DNA from: JAJFUV01 sp964384215
GTDB taxonomy: Bacteria > Acidobacteriota > Terriglobia > Bryobacterales > Bryobacteraceae
Assembly: GCA_964384215.1 (NCBI GenBank)
Contig: CAYLLB010000007.1
Span: 62,001 to 126,000, forward strand
Reading direction: 5' to 3'
Length of the DNA: 64,000 nt
Notes under the pieces: generated by a model
Told to the model about the DNA's origin: nothing
The model's database searches: none
The model's input: the letters and a program-made list of their open reading frames with translations, nothing else
Translations under genes and position numbers: made by a program
Part shown: piece after piece, positions 23,062 to 31,697 of the stretch
How the letters are laid out: each line of letters opens with the position of its first letter
Position numbering within the stretch: position 1 is the stretch's first letter

Positions 23062-24663
23062 ATGAACCTACTGCAGTGGAAACACGTCGTAGCGGCAGCG
23101 GTTGTTCTCGGGGTCACGTTTCCAAGGCTGGCGGCCGAGTCCATCTCCGGCCAAGTGGTACACGCCCTAACCGGCAATCCATTGCGGCGCGTGACATTGA
23201 CCGCCAAGCGAGTCGATGGCAAGGGCGAGCCGGCAACCACGCAGGTGGATGAGTACGGCCGGTTCGTCTTCCAGAATCTCGCTGCGGGAGGATACCTGCT
23301 CTCAGGCGAACGGAACGGCTTCGACCGGCAAATCCACGGGTCGCGCTCGAATCCCAACACCGGCACCGTGCTGGCGGTTAAAGATGGGCAACCCGTCACC
23401 GGCGTGGTCTTCCGGTTATTTCCTAACGCTGTCCTTTCCGGGCGCGTGCTGGATGCGGACGGCGAGCCGATGCCGAATGTTGGCGTGCGCGTGTTCCGTC
23501 GCCAGTTCTATAACGGAAAGCGGGATTGGTACCCGGCTGGGGGCGTGCAGACAAACGATCGCGGCGAATACCGTGTGAGCGGGTTGCGTGCCGGGCGTTA
23601 CCTGGTCTGTGCGGTCGATTACAGCTCCGGCTTCGACATGCCCGGCGCCACCAATGGTCCGTTGCCGGAATCGCCGGACCGGGTCAACGCCGCCACATTC
23701 TACCCGGGCACCACGGAACCGGAGCGAGCCGCGCCGGTGGCCATCGCGCGAGGGGAGGACCGCCGCGGCATCGACATCCAGTTGATCAAAGGTACCGCTG
23801 TGCGCGTCCGCGGGCGGGTGACGGGTGAGGCGGCCAGCGCGATGCTCGCGGTGGGCTTGCGGCCCACGACCGTCATGCAAGCTATGCTTGCGGCCGGTAG
23901 AGGTGCGCTGATACAGCCGGGCGAGCGCACATTTGAAATCAGAGGCGTGAGGCCGGGGTCGTACGTGCTGACGGTGCAATCCATGCGTGATGCACCCGTT
24001 GTGAGCGCGTTCCTTCCCATTGAAGTCGGCGAGCAGCACATCGACGGGGTGGAACTCCCACTCAGCGAGGGAATCGAGATCGCGGGCCGTGTTTTATTCG
24101 AGGGTGGCGCGAAAGGCACGTTGGTGCGGCTTGGAACAGAGTCCTCCCTCGCGGGCGTGATTGCCGGCCCGGCGAACGAGAGAGGTGAGTTCAAGTTGAA
24201 AGGCGTTCATTCCATTCCATATCGCGTATACGTGGCGGATCTTCCTCCGGGCGCTTACTTGCGAACGGTGAAGTTGAACGGGCAAATCATAGATCCCGGC
24301 AACGTGAGCTTCTCACCGGGGGCGAAGCTTGAAATTCAGCTTGGGAAGACTTCGGCCGAGTTGAAGGGCGTCGTGCTGGGGGCGGATGAGACGCCGTTCG
24401 CCGGCGCCACCGTGGCGTTGATTCCCGAATCCGGCCGCGCCGCGCTGTACCGCACGGCGATATCCGACCAGGAAGGTACATTCTTGATCAAGAACATCGC
24501 ACCGGGCCGTTACAAGGCGCTTGCCTGGGAAGACCTGGAGCCGGAAGCCTACCGCGACCCCGAAGTGGTGAAGCCGGTGGAAGACCGCGCCGTGCATGTC
24601 GCGCTCGAAGAGAACGGCCGCAGTGAAGTTAAGTTGAATGTCATTCCGATGACAAAGGAGTAA
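23062..24663 (+). CDS. Secreted protein with carboxypeptidase-regulatory-like domains (copy 1)
   Basis: A 533-residue exported protein (signal peptide HVVAAAVVLGVTFPRLAAE in the first 35 residues). The body is built from beta-sandwich units of the carboxypeptidase regulatory-like (CarboxypepD_reg/Cna B-like) type, each marked by a G-x-V-x-(D/G)-x-x-G-x-P-L/M pattern such as SGRVLDADGEPMPNVGVRVF. These proteins are common in Solibacteraceae-type genomes and have no assigned enzyme activity. It is preceded by GGGGGAT 4 nt from its ATG. The next gene encodes a paralogue. Confidence 0.75.
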   Translation: MNLLQWKHVVAAAVVLGVTFPRLAAESISGQVVHALTGNPLRRVTLTAKRVDGKGEPATTQVDEYGRFVFQNLAAGGYLLSGERNGFDRQIHGSRSNPNTGTVLAVKDGQPVTGVVFRLFPNAVLSGRVLDADGEPMPNVGVRVFRRQFYNGKRDWYPAGGVQTNDRGEYRVSGLRAGRYLVCAVDYSSGFDMPGATNGPLPESPDRVNAATFYPGTTEPERAAPVAIARGEDRRGIDIQLIKGTAVRVRGRVTGEAASAMLAVGLRPTTVMQAMLAAGRGALIQPGERTFEIRGVRPGSYVLTVQSMRDAPVVSAFLPIEVGEQHIDGVELPLSEGIEIAGRVLFEGGAKGTLVRLGTESSLAGVIAGPANERGEFKLKGVHSIPYRVYVADLPPGAYLRTVKLNGQIIDPGNVSFSPGAKLEIQLGKTSAELKGVVLGADETPFAGATVALIPESGRAALYRTAISDQEGTFLIKNIAPGRYKALAWEDLEPEAYRDPEVVKPVEDRAVHVALEENGRSEVKLNVIPMTKE

Positions 24664-24672
24664 TGTGCCGCC

Positions 24673-26301
24673 ATGAAATGCCTCATGATTCTTCTTTCGG
24701 CCGCGCTGCTGGCGGGCGCGTTTCAGGAGAAGCAGCAAGAGCAGGCCAAACCCGCCGTCGAGGAGAAGAAGGCATCTATTGAAGGGACCATCGTGGACGG
24801 CGTGTCGGGAAGTCCTCTGAAAAATGTCACTGTGATGTCGCTGCCTGCCACCTCTGGTGGATCCCGGGCAAGTGCCACTACGGATGAAGCCGGACACTAC
24901 ATTCTCAAAGATCTGGAAGCAGGCAAGTACATGGTGTATGCCCGGCACCCGCGCCACGTTCTCCAGATGTACGGCTCGCGCGGCAGGTCGATGGCGGGCA
25001 CACCCTTGAATCTGGCCGCGGGGCAGGCGCTCAAGGGAATCGACTTCAAGCTCCAACCCAACGCGGTGATCTCGGGCAAGGTGCTGGACGAGGAGAACGA
25101 ACCGCTCAAGGATGTTTCGGTGAGCGCCCTGGCGCCCGTCTATCAGCGTGGACGGCGGCAGTATGCGCCGACGGGCGGCATGGCGAACACAAACGACTTG
25201 GGCGAGTTTCGCATCTCCAACGTGGCCGCGGGGAAATACTTGGTGGTTGCGATTCCGAGGATGCAGGGCGGCGGCGCGCCGGCGGAGGACGGGACCGAGT
25301 CCGCGTACCTGCCCACTTACTATCCGAACTCGCCGGACGCGAGCGGCGCCGCGCCAGTCACAGTGACGGCGGGAACGGAAGTGGGAGGCACGGACATCCG
25401 CCTGATCAAGACAAAAGCCGTGCGGGTGAGAGGGAAGGTGCTGGGCATGACTGCCGGGCAGAGATTGTACGTCCAGTTAAGGCAGAAGGACGGCGGCATG
25501 CTTGGAATGATGCCGGGGCGCGGCGCACCGGTCAAGCCGGCCGACGGGAGCTTCGAAATCACAGCCGTGACGCCAGGTTCCTACGTGCTGCACGTGAGGG
25601 ATGGATCTGCTCCACGGTCCGGTGGAGTGAGTGTCCCGCTGGAGGTGGGCGACAGACCCGTAAGCGGCGTCACGATGGACTTCGTCCTTCCCCCCGATGT
25701 GAGCGGCGAGATCGTCTTCGACGGCGAGCAGAGCCAGAAGCCGACTTTCAAGGCGCAGCGCATTGTGTTGGAAGCGACCGATGTGGGATTGGCGCAGGCC
25801 ATGGCTACCGCGGCCGACGACGGCACGTTCCAATTAAAGTCCGTCTCGCCGGGAAAGTACTTCGTGCGCATGATGCCTGCGCCGGAGGGCACCTACGTGA
25901 GTTCGGTCACGCTCGGCGGCCAGCGGATGGCCGATGACGGTCTGGAGATTCCCCCTGGAGGCGGAGGAAAGTTGGAGATCAAGCTGAGGGCTGGCGCGGC
26001 GCAGGTGGAAGGCACGGTACAGGACGCCGAAGGCCAGCCTGTGTCCGGCGCCATGGTGGCGATGATCCCGAAGTCGAAGGGTTATCTGCTCTATCAGCTC
26101 AGTGGGGCCGACCAGAAGGGCGCGTTCACCTTTAAGAACGTCACGCCGGAAGATTACGTGCTGCTCGCCGTACAGGACATGGAACCGGGTGCCCACATGG
26201 ACCCGGAGTTCGTGCAACGTTACGAGAGCAAAGGCGAAAAGCTTACCCTCAAGGAAAACGACCGCAAGGGCGTGACGCTGAAGCTGATCCCCAAGGAGTA
26301 G
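24673..26301 (+). CDS. Secreted protein with carboxypeptidase-regulatory-like domains (copy 2)
   Basis: A 542-residue paralogue of the preceding protein with the same layout: signal peptide (MILLSAALLAGAFQ), a Lys/Glu/Gln-rich linker (QEKQQEQAKPAVEEKKAS), then repeated beta-sandwich units, for example EGTIVDGVSGSPLKNVTVMS and SGKVLDEENEPLKDVSVSAL. The gene starts 9 bp after the first one stops. The pair looks like a tandem duplication that has diverged. Both may be surface or periplasmic structural proteins. Function unknown. Confidence 0.75.
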   Translation: MKCLMILLSAALLAGAFQEKQQEQAKPAVEEKKASIEGTIVDGVSGSPLKNVTVMSLPATSGGSRASATTDEAGHYILKDLEAGKYMVYARHPRHVLQMYGSRGRSMAGTPLNLAAGQALKGIDFKLQPNAVISGKVLDEENEPLKDVSVSALAPVYQRGRRQYAPTGGMANTNDLGEFRISNVAAGKYLVVAIPRMQGGGAPAEDGTESAYLPTYYPNSPDASGAAPVTVTAGTEVGGTDIRLIKTKAVRVRGKVLGMTAGQRLYVQLRQKDGGMLGMMPGRGAPVKPADGSFEITAVTPGSYVLHVRDGSAPRSGGVSVPLEVGDRPVSGVTMDFVLPPDVSGEIVFDGEQSQKPTFKAQRIVLEATDVGLAQAMATAADDGTFQLKSVSPGKYFVRMMPAPEGTYVSSVTLGGQRMADDGLEIPPGGGGKLEIKLRAGAAQVEGTVQDAEGQPVSGAMVAMIPKSKGYLLYQLSGADQKGAFTFKNVTPEDYVLLAVQDMEPGAHMDPEFVQRYESKGEKLTLKENDRKGVTLKLIPKE

Positions 26302-26377
26302 ACCGGGCAAGGTCCTCCGTTAAGTTCGCACACGTTTCGCGATATATTGGAACATTCCGCGACCTTCAGGAGGTAGC

Positions 26378-27481
26378 TTGAACCGACGCAGTTTCCTGGG
26401 AACCATGAGTGTGGCCGGACCGGCCGCAAGTGCCGCCGGCGCACCCGCCGCGCCATCTCGAAAAGGCTTGACGAAGGAGCGCTATCGAGGCGTCTTCGCC
26501 TACCCGCCCACCCCGTTCGCAGACGACCTGTCGCTGGACGAAGAGGCGCTGCGCTCCAATATCCGCAAACTGGTGCGCCTGGGCGTGGACGGCATCGTAC
26601 TCGCGGGTTCGACCGGCGAGTTCTACACCCTTACGGACGCCGAACACCGGCGCATCGCCGAAATCCTGGCCGAGGAGACGCGTCCCCACGGCGTGGTGAG
26701 CGTGATCGGCGCGCAGGGCCTCAATCCCAGGGAAGTCATCGACCGCGGCCGGGCCGCCATGGACGCCGGGTGCGAAGCCGTGCTCGCCATGCAGCCGTTC
26801 TACTACACGCTCAAGAAGCGCGAGTTGATAGTTTTTTGGGAGCAGTTCTCCAAGGCCTGCCCCGATCTCGGCATTGTCATCTATCACTTCGATTGGATCC
26901 GGCAGGAGTACACCGCGGAGACTTTCCGCCAACTGGCGCACCTGCCGAACATGGTGGGCAGCAAGGAAGCGCACTTCGACTTTCGCGCCTGGCGTGCGCT
27001 GCAAGGCGCTACAGGGTTGGTGCACATGAGCGCCACCGACGCCGGCTGGTTGGTGGAAATGTACCGGCTCGGCGCGCCCGGAGTGGGCAGCGTGAGCCTC
27101 ACCCTGATGCCTCATCTCGAGCAGAAAGCGTTGAAGCTTTGCGGAGAAGGCAAGTACGAGGAGGCCGAACGCGTCTGGGCGCTGTTCACCGAGGTGGTGG
27201 GCCGGTTGCGCGCGGGAGCCGGACGGCCCTACCTTGCGCCTCCCGAGTTGAAAGGATGGGACGATTACGGCGGGGCGGCGCGCGGCAAGGCGCTCAATGA
27301 TGCCTTCGGATTCATTAAGGCCGGTCCGCCGCGTCCTCCGGGTCTGCCCGTCCCGAAAGATTTGCAGATGCGTTTGATGGATTTCATACTGGCGCGGTAC
27401 CCCGAGGCCGTTCCTCCGGCCAACTTCCTGGACACCATTCCTCCGGGCACGAAATTGTGGCCGCGCCGCGAGAAAGCGTAA
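26378..27481 (+). CDS. Dihydrodipicolinate synthase/N-acetylneuraminate lyase family protein, Tat-exported
   Basis: A 367-residue TIM-barrel of the DapA/NanA family. It starts at a TTG (26378) preceded by AGGAGG. The N-terminus MNRRSFLGTMSV is a twin-arginine signal, odd for a class I aldolase. The Schiff-base Lys (K196 in NMVGSKEA) and partner Tyr (Y169 in VIYHF) are kept, with the usual GSTGE loop (residues 77-81). Genuine DapA is cytoplasmic, so this is likely an exported lyase for a keto-acid sugar. It is followed 10 bp later by a GH20-like gene. Confidence 0.85.
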   Translation: MNRRSFLGTMSVAGPAASAAGAPAAPSRKGLTKERYRGVFAYPPTPFADDLSLDEEALRSNIRKLVRLGVDGIVLAGSTGEFYTLTDAEHRRIAEILAEETRPHGVVSVIGAQGLNPREVIDRGRAAMDAGCEAVLAMQPFYYTLKKRELIVFWEQFSKACPDLGIVIYHFDWIRQEYTAETFRQLAHLPNMVGSKEAHFDFRAWRALQGATGLVHMSATDAGWLVEMYRLGAPGVGSVSLTLMPHLEQKALKLCGEGKYEEAERVWALFTEVVGRLRAGAGRPYLAPPELKGWDDYGGAARGKALNDAFGFIKAGPPRPPGLPVPKDLQMRLMDFILARYPEAVPPANFLDTIPPGTKLWPRREKA

Positions 27482-27491
27482 GGTATATTCG

Positions 27492-29498
27492 ATGCTTCGA
27501 CGATCTGCTGTGTTGATTTTGGCCCTGTCGGGCCTGGTTCTGGCGGCGCACAATCCACTGTTGCCGCGTCCTGTGAAGGTCCGTTACGGCGAAGGCTCGG
27601 TCCATGTTTCAGAGCTTTCCATCCGCTTCGCCAAACCTGCAAGCGCGGAGGACCGGTTTGTCCAGAAACTGCTCTCCGGCCGGCTCAAATTCGCCGCCAG
27701 CGGGGCGAAGCAGCTCACTCTGAACCGCACGGGCGAAGGCGCGGCCCTGCCGGGCGTGGACGAAAAGGCCGGCCCGGAATCCCGCGAGGCTTACTCGATC
27801 AAAGTTGCTCCGGCAGGCGTCGAAGTCCGTGCCAAATCGAGCGCGGGTCTGTTTTACGCCGCGCAGACGATTCTGCAACTCGCCGAGGGCTCGGGCGCGT
27901 CGGCCACGCTGCCGGTGGTCGAAATTGAGGACTACCCGTCGCTCGCCTATCGTGGCTTCATGATGGACATGAGCCACGGCGGGCTGCCGACCGAAGACGA
28001 AGTGAAGCGCCAGCTCGACTTCCTGGCCCGCTGGAAAGCCAACCAGTACTACTTCTACTCGGAAGCCAGCATCGAGTTCAAAGGTTACCCGCTCCTGAAT
28101 CCAACGGCGCGGTTCACGCAGGACGAAGTGCGCCGCATCGTCGCCTACGGCCACGAGCGGCACATCGACGTGGTTCCGTGCGTGGAGCTTTACGGCCACC
28201 TCCACGACGTGTTTCGCCTGGAGAAGTACGCCGACCTGGCTCCGCTGCGTTACGGCGGCGAATTCGATCCGCGTAATCCGGCGGTGCGGCCGATGATCCA
28301 GGACTGGGTGCAGCAACTGGTGCGGATGTTCCCCAGCCCGTTCTTCCACATCGGCATGGATGAAACCTACGAACTGGAGAAGGTGGCCAGCGTAGCCGCC
28401 GGCGGCATGGATCCCGGGCGGCTTTACATCGACCACTTCAAGCAGGTGGCGCGCATTGTCCAGGCTCAAGGCAAGCGCCCCATGATTTGGGCCGATATCC
28501 TGACGCGCTATCCGGAAGTGATCCCGGAACTCAAGGGCGGCACGATCGCCGTGCCCTGGGTCTATGGTCCTGAGAAGGATTACACGCGCCACGTGGCGCC
28601 GTTCGCGGCTTCGAAGGTGCCTACGTTCATCGCCACAGCCGTCACCAACTGGGAAGACATCACACCGAAATTCACGCGCACGTTCGACAACGTGGACCAG
28701 TTCCTCGCGGCGGGACGCAAGTACGGCGTCCTGGGCATGCTGCACACGGGATGGACCGACGATGCGCACGTTCTGTACCGCCCATCGTTCGCCGCCGTGG
28801 CCTATGGTGTGATCGCGCCGTGGCAGGCCGCGCCTATCGATCGCGCGAGCTTCTACTCGGATTACGCGAAGCTGATGTACCCTCGCGACGCGGCCGCGCA
28901 CGTTGCCGCGGCGCTCGACGCGCTGCAGAAGTCGGACGATCTGCTGTTTGAAGGGCTGGGCGGCCGCACGCGCTACCAGATGTGGCTCGATCCGCTCGAT
29001 CCCAAGCGGCTGAAGTTCTTCGCCGCGCACCGCGAGCAACTGCGCGAGGGCCGCATACGGGCTGAAGAGGCCCAGGAGCACCTGTTGCAGGCCATCGCCA
29101 AGGGCGGAGATCGGGCAACGTTGGACGGCCTGCTGCTGGGCGCGCGCACGCTGGACTATGCGGGGATGAAGCCGCTGTTCGCGCTGCAGATCGCCGATTA
29201 CGTGGAACGCTGCCGCGTGGAGAAGGACGCCGCTTCGGTGCGCCTGTTCATGCGCATCGAGACAGTGGATAAGGATCACAGCCTGCTGGCAGACCTGGCC
29301 GACGCGGCCATGGAACTCAAAGAGGAGTTCAGCCGCAACTGGCTCAACGAATACACGCGCTACCGGCTTGGTTCGGCGCTTGGACGCTGGGACATGGAGT
29401 ACCAATACTGGCGCAAGCTCCAGAGCAACATCGAACTGTTCGCTCGTGCTTACAGGCAGGGCGAACCAGTGCCCGCGCTCGAGTCGTTCCGGCCGTAG
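27492..29498 (+). CDS. Secreted beta-N-acetylhexosaminidase-like protein (GH20)
   Basis: A 668-residue secreted enzyme that would remove beta-linked N-acetylhexosamines. A signal peptide (VLILALSGLVLAA) is followed by a GH20 N-terminal alpha/beta domain (YSIKVAPAGVEVRAKSSAGLFYAAQTILQL) and the TIM-barrel with the catalytic pair in HIGMDETYE. The C-terminal third (about 480-660) is helical and not part of the standard GH20 fold. Some GH20-like proteins lack activity, so activity is probable rather than certain. The gene follows an exported DapA-family gene. Its stop lies in an inverted repeat shared with the convergent TlpA-like gene. Confidence 0.88.
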   Translation: MLRRSAVLILALSGLVLAAHNPLLPRPVKVRYGEGSVHVSELSIRFAKPASAEDRFVQKLLSGRLKFAASGAKQLTLNRTGEGAALPGVDEKAGPESREAYSIKVAPAGVEVRAKSSAGLFYAAQTILQLAEGSGASATLPVVEIEDYPSLAYRGFMMDMSHGGLPTEDEVKRQLDFLARWKANQYYFYSEASIEFKGYPLLNPTARFTQDEVRRIVAYGHERHIDVVPCVELYGHLHDVFRLEKYADLAPLRYGGEFDPRNPAVRPMIQDWVQQLVRMFPSPFFHIGMDETYELEKVASVAAGGMDPGRLYIDHFKQVARIVQAQGKRPMIWADILTRYPEVIPELKGGTIAVPWVYGPEKDYTRHVAPFAASKVPTFIATAVTNWEDITPKFTRTFDNVDQFLAAGRKYGVLGMLHTGWTDDAHVLYRPSFAAVAYGVIAPWQAAPIDRASFYSDYAKLMYPRDAAAHVAAALDALQKSDDLLFEGLGGRTRYQMWLDPLDPKRLKFFAAHREQLREGRIRAEEAQEHLLQAIAKGGDRATLDGLLLGARTLDYAGMKPLFALQIADYVERCRVEKDAASVRLFMRIETVDKDHSLLADLADAAMELKEEFSRNWLNEYTRYRLGSALGRWDMEYQYWRKLQSNIELFARAYRQGEPVPALESFRP

Positions 29499-29515
29499 GC
29501 CACCTTGCCCTACGG
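29493..29515. terminator. Inverted repeat at convergent stops of the GH20 and TlpA-like genes
   Basis: CCGTAGG (29493-29499) pairs with CCTACGG (29509-29515). The arms contain the TAG stop of the plus gene and the TAG stop of the minus gene. No U-tract is present. Confidence 0.4.
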
Positions 29516-31624
29516 AGCAGCTTTCAGGTTACGGTTCTCCATGAGCTTGGTCAGGACTGTCCTCTCCCAGTCCGTCTCCGCCGGGTTGAAGCCCATCTGG
29601 ACCGATTGCCATTTACCTTGTGCGTCGATGATCCAGTTCTGCGGCACACCCACGCTTTCGAGCAGGGTGGTGACATAGCGCTCGGCCGGCAGCACCGGGA
29701 ACGTGTACTTCTTCTCCTTCACGAACGGTTCCACGAGCCCGATTTCGGAATCGATATTAAGACTCAAAATCGCGATGTCGCTCCGGTCTTTCACCTGCTC
29801 GTAGAGCTTCTGTAAATGGGGCAACTCGGTCTGGCAGGGGCCGCACCATGTGGCCCAGACGTTGATCAGCACGGCCTTCCCTTCCAGCGACTTCAGCCGC
29901 CAGCGCTTGCCGGTCAGGTCCGGCAAATCGAAGTCCACAATCCGCTGCGTGGGACGTTCCCAGGTTCCCTTTTCGGAACTCTGGATGTTCACGGCCGGTT
30001 TCCGCCACATTTCCCACGCCACGTCCGTGCCGCCTGTCGATTTCCAGAAGCGGCGGGCGTCCTCCATCAGGGGGTCCACCACCCGGCCGTACACCGGATC
30101 GGGATCCTTCTTCCGCGAATGGAGGGCGGCCTGATAGTAAGCCAGGGCGTCGGCCGTGCGGCCCTCCACCTCGGCCAGGCGCGCGAGGTTAGCCAGCCGC
30201 TCGGTTTTCAGCGGCTCCGGGGTGGGCGGTTCGATCTGCGCCTTGACCCCGGTGGCAAGGTCAGGCCGTTTCAGCAACCGTGCAGCGCGCAAGGTCGCCT
30301 CGGCCACCAACTGCCGCTGTCGGAGCTTATAGTCCATCATTATTTTGCGGGCCTGATCGGAGGTCTCGTCCCAATCGAGCATGATGTTGGGTACGTCCAG
30401 TGACTTCGCCGCCGTGTCCAGGAGCGCCGGCACACGGTCGAGCGCCAGGCCGCGCTGCAATAGCACATCCGCCGCTGTCACGGCCATGCTGGAGGAAACG
30501 TCCGGGTTCCGGGCGTTGCGCTTCTGCCACTCGTTCACGATCTCCAGCACACGCGCGTCGGGCAACTTGGGCAAATAGCGCAGGTACTGCAGCAGCGAGT
30601 CCTTCAAATACGGGATGCCCGGATACTGGCGGAGCATTTCCTCCTGCCGGGCGAAGTTCTGCTCCAGCCAGACGTCCCACTCTGCCGCAGTCGCCGTCGG
30701 GGCCGGCGTTTTCTTTTCCTCGTAAGTGCGGCGGGAAACCAAGGAGAACGCTTGCTGGCTGGCGGGTTGCTCGCGAATCAGGCGGTCTTCAAGCGCCGTG
30801 ACGATCTCCCTTGAGGAGCCGGCCTGTTTGTGGCCGCTGATCAGCATCTCGTACCACTCCGGGCTGGCGGGCTTGGGTGTGAGCTTCTCCAGCCGCTGGA
30901 GATCAACGGCGATCTGCTTGCGAAGTTCGGCGTGCTCGGACATCGGCCGGACGCGGAACTCCAGCCGCCACAGCCGCTCATAGAAAAGTAGTTTGCGCGG
31001 CACGGTCTCGGCTTCGAGCGCCTGGCGCAGGTTGTGCGCCACCCGGGCCTGCAATTCGGGCGTTCCGGCGCGGAGCAGGATGTACAGGGGGTTGACTTCA
31101 AAACCGGTCGGGCAAAGCTCGAAATACTTGGCCATGTTCTCGGCGGCCTTGGCTTCGTCTTTGAACTTGGCCGAACGTGACAGGATGCTCGAAAGGGACA
31201 CGTAAGGGTAGTACAACTTGGGATCCAACTCCTTGGCCCGCTCCAGTTGACGCACCGACTCCGCCGTATTGAAGCGCTGCAACAAGAACCCATAAAGATA
31301 GACCGACGCCGCGTCCTTACGCGTCTCGGCCCGCTGGCGGTATCGCTCGCGCAGCGCGGGAAACTCCCGGTAGAGCCGGACGTCCTGGGTGAAGAGCTCA
31401 ATGTAGCGGCGGTGGAGATCGATGTCCCCGGGGGCGGCCGTCAACCACTTCTCCAGTTGCGGCCGCGCCCAGGCGGCATACTCGTACGACGGTATGCTCT
31501 CGCGGCCTTTGTCGAGCGCGTCCAGGCGGGCTTGGGTATCCGGGTTTATGCTGCAGGAGGGTTGCGCCGCGAGTGCTGCGCAGCCAAGAAGTAAAGCGGC
31601 AAGGAATCGCTTCAGAGTAGGCAT
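29510..31624 (-). CDS. TlpA-like thioredoxin-domain protein with long helical N-terminus
   Basis: A 704-residue secreted or lipid-anchored protein (N-terminus RFLAALLLGCAALAAQ). Residues about 40-560 are helical, with tetratricopeptide-like repeats, and the C-terminal 150 residues form a TlpA/ResA-type thioredoxin fold with the redox motif WCGPC and cis-Pro loop near QNWIID. It would act as a periplasmic disulfide reductant, with the helical region as a protein-binding platform. It lies 73 bp downstream of the BlaR1-like gene in the same direction, so may be part of that operon. Confidence 0.85.
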   Translation of the reverse strand: MPTLKRFLAALLLGCAALAAQPSCSINPDTQARLDALDKGRESIPSYEYAAWARPQLEKWLTAAPGDIDLHRRYIELFTQDVRLYREFPALRERYRQRAETRKDAASVYLYGFLLQRFNTAESVRQLERAKELDPKLYYPYVSLSSILSRSAKFKDEAKAAENMAKYFELCPTGFEVNPLYILLRAGTPELQARVAHNLRQALEAETVPRKLLFYERLWRLEFRVRPMSEHAELRKQIAVDLQRLEKLTPKPASPEWYEMLISGHKQAGSSREIVTALEDRLIREQPASQQAFSLVSRRTYEEKKTPAPTATAAEWDVWLEQNFARQEEMLRQYPGIPYLKDSLLQYLRYLPKLPDARVLEIVNEWQKRNARNPDVSSSMAVTAADVLLQRGLALDRVPALLDTAAKSLDVPNIMLDWDETSDQARKIMMDYKLRQRQLVAEATLRAARLLKRPDLATGVKAQIEPPTPEPLKTERLANLARLAEVEGRTADALAYYQAALHSRKKDPDPVYGRVVDPLMEDARRFWKSTGGTDVAWEMWRKPAVNIQSSEKGTWERPTQRIVDFDLPDLTGKRWRLKSLEGKAVLINVWATWCGPCQTELPHLQKLYEQVKDRSDIAILSLNIDSEIGLVEPFVKEKKYTFPVLPAERYVTTLLESVGVPQNWIIDAQGKWQSVQMGFNPAETDWERTVLTKLMENRNLKAAP

Positions 31625-31697
31625 GTTTCCTCTGATGGCTTGACGCTGGATCCCGCCGAATAGTTTAGAGAAGTTTACCGGACACGAGGTGGCCAGC

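Noticed and set aside
27609..29405. 598-residue open frame on the minus strand inside the GH20-like gene
   Set aside because: It is antisense to a protein with a clear signal peptide and HIGMDE motif; its translation is rich in His/Arg with no recognisable domain, a by-product of high GC.
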